Positions 8,606-17,231 of a stretch of 64,000 nucleotides of DNA are shown piece after piece. Made by a program: the position numbers and the translations under genes. The first letter of the stretch is position 1. Each line of letters begins with the position of its first letter. The stretch is taken from NCBI RefSeq assembly GCF_024346135.1, contig NZ_JAGQCJ010000003.1, positions 62,001 to 126,000 on the forward strand. Reading direction: 5' to 3'. The notes below the pieces were generated by a model, which saw only the letters and a program-made list of their open reading frames with translations, was not told the origin of the DNA and searched no databases. This stretch comes from Cyanobium sp. CH-040 (GTDB lineage: Bacteria > Cyanobacteriota > Cyanobacteriia > PCC-6307 > Cyanobiaceae).

Positions 8606-9190
8606 TCAGCTGACGGTGTAACCCCGGCCCTCCATGCAGGCGGTCACGGCACGGTTGAAGGCCTGCCGCCGGTAGTGCTGCAACTGCTGCCGCTCAGCCT
8701 CGAGAATCTGCTGCTGGCGCTCCAGGTCGCGGGAGGCCTGCTGCTGGTCACGGCGCTGATCCACCTGCCGTCCGGCACCGACGATCGCACCACCGGCGGT
8801 GCCGGCCACAGCACCGCGGCCGGTGTTGCCCATGATCGCTCCCGCGGCCGTCCCCACCACGGCACCACGCGCCGTGGAGCGGACCAAGCCGGACGAAGCC
8901 TGGTTCCTGGCCCGGGGCTCCGCGGGGATCTGGGTCCGGCTGTCCGGCACCGGAGCGGTGGGATCGAAGCCGGTCTGGTCGATCGCCCACAGGCGGCAGT
9001 CCAGGGTGTCCCGCCGCTGCTGCTCGGCGCTCTGACCACCGGCCGGATAGATGAACAGATCCTGGGCAGAGGCGCGCAGCTGCAGACCGGCGCCCAGGAC
9101 GCCCCCAGCGAAAACCGCCACCCCGACCAGGGCGGCACGGCGGGCGGGGCCCGGGGCCGTCGGGAGCAGGCGCAAGGGCAGCTTCGGCAT
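8606..9190 (-). CDS. Glycine-zipper envelope protein
   Basis: A 194-residue exported or membrane-associated protein. It has an N-terminal hydrophobic segment (AALVGVAVFAGGVLGAGLQL), a short Cys-containing linker (DTLDCRLWAIDQTGFDP), and a central glycine-zipper region with repeated GxxxG spacing (ARGAVVGTAAGAIMGNTGRG, then AVAGTAGGAIVGAGRQ). A Gln/Arg-rich coiled coil (about 135-175) follows, and a terminal ACMEGRGYTV that is commonly seen in such proteins. Similar architectures occur in outer-membrane or stress-related lipoprotein-like proteins of unknown role. The ATG at 9190 follows one codon after an alternative GTG. Confidence 0.7.
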   Translation of the reverse strand: MPKLPLRLLPTAPGPARRAALVGVAVFAGGVLGAGLQLRASAQDLFIYPAGGQSAEQQRRDTLDCRLWAIDQTGFDPTAPVPDSRTQIPAEPRARNQASSGLVRSTARGAVVGTAAGAIMGNTGRGAVAGTAGGAIVGAGRQVDQRRDQQQASRDLERQQQILEAERQQLQHYRRQAFNRAVTACMEGRGYTVS

Positions 9191-9240
9191 CACAGGCCGG
9201 CTCCAGATCGAGGGGGATGGCCCTGAGCTTGCCAGAGCCC

Positions 9241-10200
9241 TCAGGCCACCAGCGAGGCGTCGTCGCGATGCGCCGACACCCGTTCCAGAGCCTCCCCGCA
9301 GAGCTGCTCACTCACCTGCCAGAGGCGCTGCCGCTGGGAGGGATCGCTGGCGGCGGGTGCCATGGGCGCCTGGGTGGGCCAGCCGCGCATGCCTCCGAAC
9401 CGATCGGGTGCGTAGTGCCCGCCGGGCTGGGCCTGGGGAGCGGTGGCGGCATGGAGCTGGGGCAGGGCGCCCATGGCCGCGCTCTGGAACAGCGGCGCCA
9501 TCAGCCGGTAGGCGAGGGGTTCGATCCAGGAGCCGCTGGCGGCCACCGAGGCGGGCTGCAGGTTGGTGCGGGCCACGCCGGGATGGGCCGCCAGGGAGCG
9601 CACGCCGGCGTCCTCGGCATCCAGCCGCCGCTGCAGCTCGGCGGCGAACATCACGTTGGCCAGCTTGCTCTGGCCATAGGCCTTCCAGCGGTCGTAGCGG
9701 CGCTCACCCTGGAGGTCGTCGTAGTCGATGCGCCCGAAGTACTGGGCACCGGAGGTCACGGTGACCACGCGGGCATCGCTCTGGCCGCGCAGCAGCGGCA
9801 GCAGGGCGCGCGTGAGGGCGAAGTGGCCGAGGTGGTTGATGCCGAACTGCAGCTCGAAACCGTCGCGGGTGAGGGCCCGGGGCAGCCCCATCACGCCGGC
9901 GTTGTTGATCAGCAGGTCGAGACGGCCATAGCGGTCGGCCAGCTGCCGGGCGGCGCGGACCACCGAGGCCAGGTCGGCCAGATCGAGATCGAGCAGATCG
10001 AGCGCTCCCCCGTTGGCGGCGGCGGGCAGCAGCTCCTGGCGTGCCCGCTCGGCTCTGGCGCGGGAGCGGCAGCCGAGGATCACCGTGGCGCCCCGGGCCA
10101 CCAGGGCCCGGGCGGTCTCCAGACCCAGGCCGCTGCTGGCACCGGTGATCAGGGCCAGGCGGCCCGACTGGTCGGGGATGTCGGCGGCGGTCCAGGGCAT
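9241..10200 (-). CDS. Short-chain dehydrogenase/reductase (retinol dehydrogenase-like)
   Basis: A 319-residue NAD(P)-dependent oxidoreductase. Visible are the Rossmann motif TGASSGLG (19-26), NNAG (99-102), catalytic Ser150 in TVTSGA, and the YxxxK pair Tyr175/Lys179 in YGQSK. Length and the RSRARAERARQEL segment after the second strand place it with the protochlorophyllide-reductase/retinol-dehydrogenase-like SDRs. It is not a Por itself, because the Por-specific cysteines are not evident. The substrate is unknown. The ATG at 10200 is 10-12 residues before the first beta strand, as is usual. Confidence 0.88.
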   Translation of the reverse strand: MPWTAADIPDQSGRLALITGASSGLGLETARALVARGATVILGCRSRARAERARQELLPAAANGGALDLLDLDLADLASVVRAARQLADRYGRLDLLINNAGVMGLPRALTRDGFELQFGINHLGHFALTRALLPLLRGQSDARVVTVTSGAQYFGRIDYDDLQGERRYDRWKAYGQSKLANVMFAAELQRRLDAEDAGVRSLAAHPGVARTNLQPASVAASGSWIEPLAYRLMAPLFQSAAMGALPQLHAATAPQAQPGGHYAPDRFGGMRGWPTQAPMAPAASDPSQRQRLWQVSEQLCGEALERVSAHRDDASLVA

Positions 10201-10279
10201 GACGACCGAGGCGGGATCCGGATGGACCTCAAATGTAACGGTGTATGAAGGGCCTTGCTTGCGCCGGGTTGATTGCGTT

Positions 10280-10287
10280 GGAGGGAG
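10280..10287 (+). promoter_or_regulatory. Strong ribosome binding site deciding the deacetylase start
   Basis: A GGAGGGAG stretch ends 5 nt before the ATG at 10293 and complements the 16S anti-Shine-Dalgarno sequence. It favours that ATG over the in-frame ATG at 10245, which has no such element. Confidence 0.65.
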
Positions 10288-10292
10288 CGTCC

Positions 10293-11069
10293 ATGCGCCG
10301 GCTGATCCGCAACCTGTGCTGGGGGCTGGCGCTGCTGCTGAGCCCGGCACTGTGCTGGCTGGTGCGCCGGTTGCTGGCAGCGCTGGCACCACGGGTGGTG
10401 ATTCGCGGGCGGGGCCGGGGCCTGGACGGGCGGAAGCTGGTGGCCCTCACCCTCGATGACGGCCCCAGCGGTGCCGGCAGCCTGGAGCTGCTCGCACTGC
10501 TGCGCGGGCTGGACGTGCCGGCCACCCTGTTTCTGATCGGAGGACACCTGAGCCGGGGCGGCGAGGGTTTCGTGGCCCAGGCGCTGGCGGAGGGCCACCA
10601 GATCGGCAACCACATGGCCGACGACAGCACCTCGGCACGCCTGCCCCCCGAGGCCTTCCTGGATCAGCTGCGCCGCACCGCCGCTGCCCTCCGCCGGGCG
10701 GCCGCTCCCCGGACCCTGACGCTGCGCTGGTTCCGGCCGGGGCGTGGCTGGTTTCACGGCGCCATGCTCAAGACCCTCCACGCCGAGGGCTACCGCCTGG
10801 TGCTGGGGTCGGTGTTCCCGTTCGACACCAGCCACCCGCCCCTGTGGTTCCTGCGGCGCTTTCTGCTGGCCAACGTGCACCCGGGGGCGATCCTGGTGCT
10901 CCATGACCGGCCCGACACGATCGCAGCCACCCTGGCCACCCTGCGCACGGTGGTGCCGGAGCTGCGCAGGCGCGGTTACCGCTTCGTCACTCTCGACGAC
11001 CTGATCGATGAACGGATGGATGCCGATCGGTTGGGGCCGGATCAGGTCAGATGCCCTCAGACGGTCTGA
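10293..11069 (+). CDS. Polysaccharide deacetylase (NodB-like, carbohydrate esterase 4)
   Basis: A 258-residue membrane-anchored deacetylase, probably acting on peptidoglycan or extracellular polysaccharide outside the membrane. The N-terminal hydrophobic anchor is WGLALLLSPALCWLV (about residues 10-24). CE4 motifs: TLDDGPS (53-59, catalytic and metal Asp pair), a metal-binding His in EGHQIGNHMADDS, RWFRPGRGW (motif 3) and ILVLHDR (motif 5). The start at 10293 is chosen for its strong ribosome binding site. The gene overlaps convergent recN by 13 bp. Confidence 0.87.
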   Translation: MRRLIRNLCWGLALLLSPALCWLVRRLLAALAPRVVIRGRGRGLDGRKLVALTLDDGPSGAGSLELLALLRGLDVPATLFLIGGHLSRGGEGFVAQALAEGHQIGNHMADDSTSARLPPEAFLDQLRRTAAALRRAAAPRTLTLRWFRPGRGWFHGAMLKTLHAEGYRLVLGSVFPFDTSHPPLWFLRRFLLANVHPGAILVLHDRPDTIAATLATLRTVVPELRRRGYRFVTLDDLIDERMDADRLGPDQVRCPQTV

Positions 11070-12745
11070 CGCTCCAGCAGGCTGGCGGCGTAGGTGTGCA
11101 CCGCGGCCGCGTCGCCGCCGGCCAGCTCCGCCAGTTCCGCCTGGCGGGCCCGGGTGTCCCGCAGGTGGGACACCCGGGTGTGGGTGATGCCGCCCTCCAC
11201 CGCCTTGCTCACCTTGAAGTGGTGGTCAGCCGCCGCGGCCACCAGGGGCTGGTGGGTGACGCAGAACACCTGGCGCCGGCGGGCCAGGCGCTGCAGCAGC
11301 GCCGCCATGGCGCCGCTCACCCGGCCGCTGACGCCGGCATCGATCTCGTCGAAGAGCAGGGTGACATCGGGATCGGCGGCGGCCAGGCAGGTTTTCAAGG
11401 CCAGCAGAAAGCGGCTCATCTCGCCGCCGGAGGCCACCTCCGCCAGCGGCGCCAGGGGCTGGCCGGGGTTGGCGGAGAACAGGAAGCGCACGACGTCGGC
11501 CCCCTGCTCGCCAGGCTCACAGGGTTCGATGGCCACCGCGAAGCGCACGTGGGCCAGGGCCATGGGCCGCAGCGCCTCCATCAGCTGCTCCTGCAGCGCC
11601 GCCGCCGCGGTGGTCCGGGCGGCACTGAGGGCGGCCTGGGCCTGATCACGGCGGCCGCGGGCGCCGGCCTCCTCGCTGGCCAGCTGCTCCAGCTCGGCGG
11701 CGGCACCCCCCGGGGCAAGCTGCTCCCGCAGCCGGTCGCGCAGGGCGATCAACTCGGCCAGCTCCAGGCCGTGGCGGCGCTCCAGGGCGCGCAGGTCGGC
11801 GATCCGCTGCTGGAGCTGATCGAGGCTCTCGGGATCACTCTCCAGCCCGCCGCCGTAGCGGTCGAACGCACGGGTCAGATCCTGCAGCTCGGCCAGCACG
11901 CCGGCGAGCCGCTCTCGCAGGGGCTCCAGCGAGCCATCCAGACCGCTCATCAGCTGCAGCTCCTGGTCACAGGCGGCCAGGTGGTCGAGCACCGACGGGG
12001 CGGCCTCGGCCCCCTCCTGCAAGCGGCCCAGCAGGGTCATCACGCCTTCCTGCAGGCGCACGCCGTGGGAGAGCCGGTCCTGCTCCTGCTGCAGGTGCAG
12101 CCGCTCCAGCGGATCGTCGAGCGCGGCCGTCTCCAGATCGGCCAGCAGCTGCTCCTGCCGCTGCCGCTCGTGCTCCAGCTCCTGCCAGCGGGCCGTGGCC
12201 CGGTCGAGGGCGTCACGGGCCCGGACCCAGGCGCGCCAGGCCTCCACCGCCGGCGCCAGACGGCACTGCACGCTCTCGCCACCGAAGCGGTCGAGCCAGC
12301 GGCGCTGCTCGCCCGGGCGGGCCAGCTGATGGGTCTGCCCCTGCATGGTGAGATCGAGCAGCAGGGGACGCAGCTCCTGGATCTGGCCCCGGTTCACGGC
12401 CACCCCGTTGAGGCGGTGGCGGCTGCTGAGGCGGCCATCGCCAAGCCGCCACTCGCGGCTGAGCAGCAGTTCGTCGTCGTCGCTCTCCAGTTCCTGCTGC
12501 GCCAGCCAGGCCCGCAGCGGTGGGCTGAGGGCGAAACCGGCCTCGATGCGGGCCTGGCTGCAGCCCTGGCGCAGCAGGCGCGCGCCGCCGCCGGCCTGGG
12601 CCCCGCCGAGCAGCACGTCGAGGGCATCGAGCAGGATCGACTTGCCGGCACCGGTCTCGCCGGTGAGCACCGTTAGGCCCCCCTGAAAATCGAGCTCCAG
12701 CCGCTCGATCAGGGCGATGTTCTCCAGGCGCAGTCCGGTGAGCAC
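11057..12745 (-). CDS. recN: DNA repair protein RecN
   Basis: A 562-residue SMC-like ATPase acting in recombinational repair of double-strand breaks. Seen: N-terminal MLTGLRLENIALIERLELDF with Walker A GETGAGKS (29-36), a central Gln/Arg/Glu-rich coiled-coil region, the ABC signature EVASGGEMSRFLLAL, Walker B VTLLFDEIDAGVSG, and the C-terminal VFCVTHQPLVAAAADHHF. Full family length. Translation appears to start at a GTG. It shares a convergent 13-bp overlap with the polysaccharide deacetylase. Confidence 0.96.
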   Translation of the reverse strand: MLTGLRLENIALIERLELDFQGGLTVLTGETGAGKSILLDALDVLLGGAQAGGGARLLRQGCSQARIEAGFALSPPLRAWLAQQELESDDDELLLSREWRLGDGRLSSRHRLNGVAVNRGQIQELRPLLLDLTMQGQTHQLARPGEQRRWLDRFGGESVQCRLAPAVEAWRAWVRARDALDRATARWQELEHERQRQEQLLADLETAALDDPLERLHLQQEQDRLSHGVRLQEGVMTLLGRLQEGAEAAPSVLDHLAACDQELQLMSGLDGSLEPLRERLAGVLAELQDLTRAFDRYGGGLESDPESLDQLQQRIADLRALERRHGLELAELIALRDRLREQLAPGGAAAELEQLASEEAGARGRRDQAQAALSAARTTAAAALQEQLMEALRPMALAHVRFAVAIEPCEPGEQGADVVRFLFSANPGQPLAPLAEVASGGEMSRFLLALKTCLAAADPDVTLLFDEIDAGVSGRVSGAMAALLQRLARRRQVFCVTHQPLVAAAADHHFKVSKAVEGGITHTRVSHLRDTRARQAELAELAGGDAAAVHTYAASLLERQTV

Positions 12746-12904
12746 GGCCGCCGCGGGATAGAACAGGTGTTCGCAGCGACCGTAGCGGCAGTTTCCGTCG
12801 TTTAGAAGGGGGATCTCCAGGGGAGATCAGGCGCGGCCTCCCGCCTGAGCCCACACCCCGCCGCCACCCAGGCCCCGTCCCACTCCCCTGCGACCCCGAA
12901 CGCC

Positions 12905-15001
12905 ATGGTGAGCAGCCCTCCCGCCTCCACCTCCGACCGCGCCTCCAGCAGCGGCCCCGCCGGGCAGCCGCCGGAGGACCTGGACCGCGTGACCGTGGCC
13001 GAGGAGGTCACCGCCCTGGAAGCGGCCGCGGCCGCCATGCGCGCGGCGGTGCAACCGGCGGCAGCCACAGCGGCAGCCACGGAGGCACTCCCCACAACGG
13101 CGGCGCCGGCCGCTGGCGAGCTGGCCGACTTCATCGAGGCCTCCGGGCTGCTCCACTACGACCCGGCGGCGATCACCCGCATCTATGCGGGCCACCCGGA
13201 ACGGCTGCTGCGGCGCCTGTGGCAGACCCTGGTGCCGATCAGCCTCTACCTGCTGGGGGTGGGCTTCGACTGGCTGACCAAACGGCTGCGCAACCCCAGG
13301 CTGGCCCGCGCCCGCGCCAGGGAGGCCGCCGACCTCGTGGCCTCCCTGGGGCCGGCCTTCATCAAGGCCGGCCAGGCCCTCTCCACCCGGCCGGACATCG
13401 TGCCGCCGGTGCTGCTGGAGGAACTGGCCCAGCTGCAGGATCAGCTGCCGGGTTTCGATCCCGTGCTGGCCATGGCCTGCATCGAGGAGGACCTCGGCGC
13501 GCCGGTGGAGGCGGTCTTCACCGAACTGGAACGCGAGCCGATCTCGGCCGCGTCCCTGGGTCAGGTGCACCGCGGCGTGCTGCACAGCGGTGAGCGGGTG
13601 GCGGTGAAGGTGCAGCGGCCAGGGCTGCGCGAGCAGATCACCCTCGATCTCTACATCGTGCGCAACCTCGCCGCCTGGCTGAACCGCAACGTGCGCCTGA
13701 TCCGCAGCGACCTGGTGGCCCTGATCGACGAACTCGGCACCCGGGTGTTCGAGGAGATGGACTACCTCAACGAGGCCGCCAACGCCGAGCGCTTCGCCCG
13801 GCTGCATGCCCACAACCCCCGCATCGCCGTGCCCCGCATCCACCGCGAGGCCACCAGCCGGCGGGTGCTGACGATGGAGTGGATCGATGGGGTCAAGCTC
13901 ACCAACCTGGAGGCGGTGCGGGCCCAGGGCATCGACCCCGACGAGCTGGTGCAGGTGGGCGTGAACTGCAGCCTGGAGCAGCTGCTGGAGCATGGGTTCT
14001 TCCACGCCGACCCCCACCCCGGCAACCTCCTGTCCCTGGCGGACGGCCGGCTGGCCTATCTGGATTTCGGGATGATGAGCGAGGTGAGCCGGGAGGCGCG
14101 CACCGGTCTGATCCAGGCGGTGGTGCACCTGGTGAACCGCAACTTCGGCAAGCTCAGCAAGGATTTCGTGCAGCTCGGGTTCCTGGCCGAGGACGTGAAC
14201 CTCGAGCCGATCGTGCCGGCGTTCGAACAGGTGTTCGGCCAGGCGCTGGAGATGGGGGTCAGCCGCATGGACTTCAAGGCCGTCACCGACGACCTGAGCG
14301 GCGTGATGTACCGCTTCCCGTTCCAGGTGCCGCCCTACTACGCCCTGATCATCCGCTCCCTGGTGACCCTGGAGGGCATTGCCCTGAGCGTGGATCCCAA
14401 CTTCAAGATCCTCGGCGCCGCCTATCCCTACTTCGCCCGCCGGCTGATGGAAGACCCCGATCCCAGCCTGCGCCGCAGCCTGAAGGAGATGCTCTTCGAC
14501 GGCGAGGTGTTCCGCTGGCAGCGGCTCGACAACCTCATCGCCAGCGCCGCCCAGGGATCCCAGCTGGATCTCGACGGCCTGCTCGATCAGGTGCTGGATT
14601 TCCTCTTCTCGGCCAACGGCGGCCTGTTGCGCCACCAGCTGGTGGAGGCCGTGATCAGCCGGGTGGATGCCCTGGCCTGGCAGACCACCCTGCGCCTGGG
14701 CAAGCGCCTGCCGGAACGGCTGCAGCCCCCCGGGCTGCGCCGGCGCCAGCCCCAGGACGCCGCCGAGGTGCTGATGAGCCTCGAACCGATCCGGCAGCTG
14801 GCGGCGATCCTGCGGGCCCTGCCCGGATTCGAACCCCGGCTGCTGGTGAAGCGCCTGCCCCGGCTGCTGGGGGAACGGGAGCTGCGCCGGATGGGCCTGG
14901 ACGTGGCGCGCGGCCTGGCCGAGCGCGGTGTGGTGCGGCTGCTGCGCGACGTGCTCGTGGATCCCTCCCTGCGCCCCGCTCCGGTGGTGGCCAGCGCCTG
15001 A
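12905..15001 (+). CDS. ABC1/AarF (UbiB) family atypical kinase
   Basis: A 698-residue ABC1K protein. The family affects prenylquinone metabolism in cyanobacteria and chloroplasts; direct substrates are unsettled. Residues 1-70 are low-complexity Ala/Ser-rich, so the true start may lie later. The core shows the invariant KxGQ motif as KAGQ (154-157), the Ala-rich loop ISAASLGQVHRG, the ATP-site Lys in VAVKVQRPGL, EMDYLNEAANAERF, HADPHPGN and YLDFGM. The long C-terminal extension (after about residue 450) is typical of cyanobacterial members. The small DUF1400 gene follows 20 bp downstream. Confidence 0.93.
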   Translation: MVSSPPASTSDRASSSGPAGQPPEDLDRVTVAEEVTALEAAAAAMRAAVQPAAATAAATEALPTTAAPAAGELADFIEASGLLHYDPAAITRIYAGHPERLLRRLWQTLVPISLYLLGVGFDWLTKRLRNPRLARARAREAADLVASLGPAFIKAGQALSTRPDIVPPVLLEELAQLQDQLPGFDPVLAMACIEEDLGAPVEAVFTELEREPISAASLGQVHRGVLHSGERVAVKVQRPGLREQITLDLYIVRNLAAWLNRNVRLIRSDLVALIDELGTRVFEEMDYLNEAANAERFARLHAHNPRIAVPRIHREATSRRVLTMEWIDGVKLTNLEAVRAQGIDPDELVQVGVNCSLEQLLEHGFFHADPHPGNLLSLADGRLAYLDFGMMSEVSREARTGLIQAVVHLVNRNFGKLSKDFVQLGFLAEDVNLEPIVPAFEQVFGQALEMGVSRMDFKAVTDDLSGVMYRFPFQVPPYYALIIRSLVTLEGIALSVDPNFKILGAAYPYFARRLMEDPDPSLRRSLKEMLFDGEVFRWQRLDNLIASAAQGSQLDLDGLLDQVLDFLFSANGGLLRHQLVEAVISRVDALAWQTTLRLGKRLPERLQPPGLRRRQPQDAAEVLMSLEPIRQLAAILRALPGFEPRLLVKRLPRLLGERELRRMGLDVARGLAERGVVRLLRDVLVDPSLRPAPVVASA

Positions 15002-15021
15002 AATCTCCCTAGGGTTGCGCC

Positions 15022-15600
15022 ATGACCTCACTCCGCTGTCGCCAGCGCCTGCTGGCCTGTCTTCTCGGCCTGGGCCTGACCCTCACCGGGCCGGCCGCCC
15101 AGGCCGCCGAGAACCTCGTGTTCGTGAGCGGCGCCTTCCGCCGCTCCATCCCCGTGCGCGACCTGGCTCTGCTGGCGGAGACCGGGGAGGCCCGGGGGCT
15201 GCTCTCTGATGTGCTGCGCTTCAGCAATCAGAGCCCGGAGGACGTGTCGGCGCTGCTGAACCAGTCGCTCAGCCTGCCGGTGACCCTGGTGAGCCGCCTG
15301 CTCAACACCCGCATCGGCGAGGCCCTGCTGGAGCGGATGGCGCAGATCTTCCACCCCCTCAAGGCTCCAGGCGCCGGAGTTCCGGCCCTGCGCTCGGCGA
15401 TCGTGATGGGGCTGGCGAACGGCAATGGCGAGCTCTCGGCCGTCTCCTTCCTCAAGGCCTATCCCACTCAGGAACTGGAGGTGAACATCCCCAACCTGCT
15501 GGCCCTGGTGCAACGGGCGAGTTCGGTGACCGAGCTGGTGCGCTTCTTCTCCGAATCCCCCCTCGACGGCCTGCGCGGGACCACCGGAGCCGAGAACTAG
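15022..15600 (+). CDS. DUF1400 domain protein, exported
   Basis: A 192-residue exported protein: signal peptide LLACLLGLGLTLTGPAAQA with likely cleavage before AENLVF. The mature part matches the DUF1400 pattern: AENLVFVSGAFRRSIPVRDL, ALLAETGEARGLLSD, PEDVSALLNQSL and the C-terminal KAYPTQELEVNIPNLL. In many cyanobacteria DUF1400 forms the N-terminal part of an alpha/beta hydrolase; here it stands alone with no hydrolase domain following. Function unknown. The family match is from memory of the pattern. Confidence 0.75.
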   Translation: MTSLRCRQRLLACLLGLGLTLTGPAAQAAENLVFVSGAFRRSIPVRDLALLAETGEARGLLSDVLRFSNQSPEDVSALLNQSLSLPVTLVSRLLNTRIGEALLERMAQIFHPLKAPGAGVPALRSAIVMGLANGNGELSAVSFLKAYPTQELEVNIPNLLALVQRASSVTELVRFFSESPLDGLRGTTGAEN

Positions 15601-15685
15601 ATTCAGGCCAGCCGTCCACCCCTCCTTGCCCCTGCTCCCATCCCTGCGGCGTCTGGGCTTGGGGCCCGGCAACGCCCAGGCCACC

Positions 15686-16744
15686 ATGCAGGACTGGCCC
15701 GGACTGATCGAGGCCTACCGCCGCTGGCTGCCGGTGAGCGAGCGCACACCGGTGATCACCCTGCGGGAGGGTGCCACCCCGCTGATTCCGGCACCGGCGA
15801 TCGCCGAGCGGGTGGGCAATCGGGTGAAGGTGTTCCTCAAGTACGACGGCCTGAACCCCACCGGCTCCTTCAAGGACCGGGGCATGACCATGGCCATCTC
15901 CAAGGCCCGGGAGGCGGGCTCGGAGGCGGTGATCTGCGCCAGCACCGGCAACACCTCGGCCGCCGCGGCGGCCTACGCCCGGCGCGGCGGCATGCGCGCC
16001 TTCGTGCTCATCCCCGACGGCTACGTGGCCCAGGGGAAGCTGGCCCAGGCCCTGCTCTACGGCGCCGAGGTGATCGCCATCCAGGGCAACTTCGACCGGG
16101 CCCTGGCCATCGTGCAGGAGGTGGCCGAGCAGTATCCGGTCACCCTGGTGAACTCGGTGAACCCCTACCGGCTGCAGGGCCAGAAGACCGCGGCCTTCGA
16201 GGTGGTCGATGCCCTCGGTGAAGCCCCCGACTGGCTGTGCATCCCCGTGGGCAACGCCGGCAACATCAGCGCCTACTGGATGGGCTTCAACGAGTACCGC
16301 GACGCCGGTCACTGCCGCAGCGTGCCGCGCATGATGGGCTTCCAGGCCGCCGGTTCGGCACCGCTGGTGCTGGGCCACACGGTGGAGCAGCCCGACACGA
16401 TCGCCACCGCCATCCGCATCGGCAACCCCGTCAACCGGGACAAGGCCCTGGCAGTGCGCAGCGAGAGCGGCGGTGACTTCACGGCCGTCACCGACGCCGA
16501 GATCATCGAGGCCTACAAGCTGCTCGGCAGCCAGGAGGGGGTGTTCTGCGAGCCGGCCAGCGCCGCCTCGGTGGCCGGCCTGCTCAAGCGCCGGGAGGAG
16601 GTGCCGGCGGGGGCCACGGTGGTGTGCGTGCTCACCGGGAACGGCCTCAAGGACCCCGCCACCGCCATCGAGCACAACGAAGCCCGCTTCCACACCGGCC
16701 TGGAGGCCGACACCGCCAAGGTCGCCGAAGTGATGGGGTTCTGA
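15686..16744 (+). CDS. thrC: Threonine synthase
   Basis: A 352-residue PLP enzyme converting O-phosphohomoserine to threonine. PLP-binding Lys63 lies in NPTGSFKDRGMTMA, the phosphate-binding loop is PVGNAGNISAYW, and STGNTSAAAAAYA forms the substrate loop. An upstream TTG would give 20 more residues, but the ATG at 15686 (MQDWPGLIEAYRRWLPVSE) matches the usual beginning of cyanobacterial ThrC. A hairpin with a T-run follows the stop. In related picocyanobacteria thrC lies on the other side of the origin from dnaN, as here. Confidence 0.95.
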   Translation: MQDWPGLIEAYRRWLPVSERTPVITLREGATPLIPAPAIAERVGNRVKVFLKYDGLNPTGSFKDRGMTMAISKAREAGSEAVICASTGNTSAAAAAYARRGGMRAFVLIPDGYVAQGKLAQALLYGAEVIAIQGNFDRALAIVQEVAEQYPVTLVNSVNPYRLQGQKTAAFEVVDALGEAPDWLCIPVGNAGNISAYWMGFNEYRDAGHCRSVPRMMGFQAAGSAPLVLGHTVEQPDTIATAIRIGNPVNRDKALAVRSESGGDFTAVTDAEIIEAYKLLGSQEGVFCEPASAASVAGLLKRREEVPAGATVVCVLTGNGLKDPATAIEHNEARFHTGLEADTAKVAEVMGF

Positions 16745-16777
16745 ACCCACCGGATCGGCGGAACGCTTCACCACCAC

Positions 16778-16805
16778 GCCCCTGGCCCAGCGCCGGGGGC
16801 TTTTT
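16778..16805 (+). terminator. Rho-independent terminator of thrC
   Basis: A 9-bp GC-rich stem (left arm 16778-16786, right arm 16792-16800, one G-T pair) with a 5-nt loop, followed directly by five T residues. It begins 33 nt after the thrC stop. It is the clearest intrinsic terminator in the window and isolates the origin region from thrC transcription. Confidence 0.8.
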
Positions 16806-16941
16806 CATGGGCCGCCGGGGACGCGTCCGCAGGACCTGCCGGCATGGACCGGTGCACAAAGTGACTGCGGAGAAGGGGACCAAAACAGCAGGCGATCGCG
16901 GGGAGAGCGGGGAGCGAGCGGGACCTCGCGGAGGCCCGGAC

Positions 16942-16971
16942 TTTTCCACCGGGGCGGGAAACGGTGGAAAA
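16942..16971. repeat. Inverted pair of DnaA-box-like 9-mers
   Basis: TTTTCCACC at 16942-16950 on the plus strand and the identical 9-mer on the minus strand at 16963-16971, separated by 12 bp. Each differs from the TTTTCCACA consensus only at the last base. The symmetric arrangement is unlikely by chance in such GC-rich DNA. Confidence 0.65.
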
Positions 16972-17053
16972 CGGGCCGTTCTCCCCATTTCCTCGCCTCC
17001 ATTCCGCAGCCCTGACGCCTGGCAGCAGGGCATCCCTGGGGCGATCTGCCCGG

Positions 17054-17071
17054 TTTTCCCCGATTCCCACA
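17054..17071 (+). repeat. Tandem weaker DnaA-box-like motifs
   Basis: Two adjacent 9-mers, TTTTCCCCG (17054-17062) and ATTCCCACA (17063-17071), each match TTTTCCACA at seven of nine positions. They lie directly beside the AT-richer segment. Weak individually; counted because of clustering. Confidence 0.4.
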
Positions 17072-17172
17072 GCCTCTACTGCTGCTGGCTCAATGGTTTG
17101 GTTGTTCTCTTCATCTGATCCATAGACGGGTGGCAGGCGGGCGGATCACCGGCGTTGCGGATTCCGCCGCCC

Positions 17173-17181
17173 TGTGGAAGC
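17173..17181 (-). repeat. DnaA-box-like motif near dnaN start
   Basis: Minus-strand GCTTCCACA, seven of nine matches to TTTTCCACA, 51 bp before the dnaN ATG. It could serve the origin or DnaA autoregulation of dnaN transcription. Confidence 0.4.
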
Positions 17182-17231
17182 GTGGTGGCCCATCCGCGCA
17201 CCGGTGCCCTTCCGGCCTCACCGCCCCCGCC

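Larger units (their letters stand above)
16806..17231. other. Non-coding region upstream of dnaN, candidate oriC
   Basis: About 430 bp without a convincing gene, between the thrC terminator and dnaN. It holds at least five 9-mers close to the cyanobacterial DnaA box TTTTCCACA on both strands, one HIP1 octamer GCGATCGC (16892-16899), and a locally AT-richer stretch (about 17080-17125) that could serve as an unwinding element. In Synechococcus and Prochlorococcus the origin is placed next to dnaN. Function is inferred from position and motifs; GC skew was not computed. Confidence 0.65.

Noticed and set aside
12827-15031. A minus-strand open frame of over 700 codons antisense to the ABC1 kinase gene
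   Set aside because: Composition dominated by His, Gln and Gly; the plus strand has all ABC1 kinase motifs.
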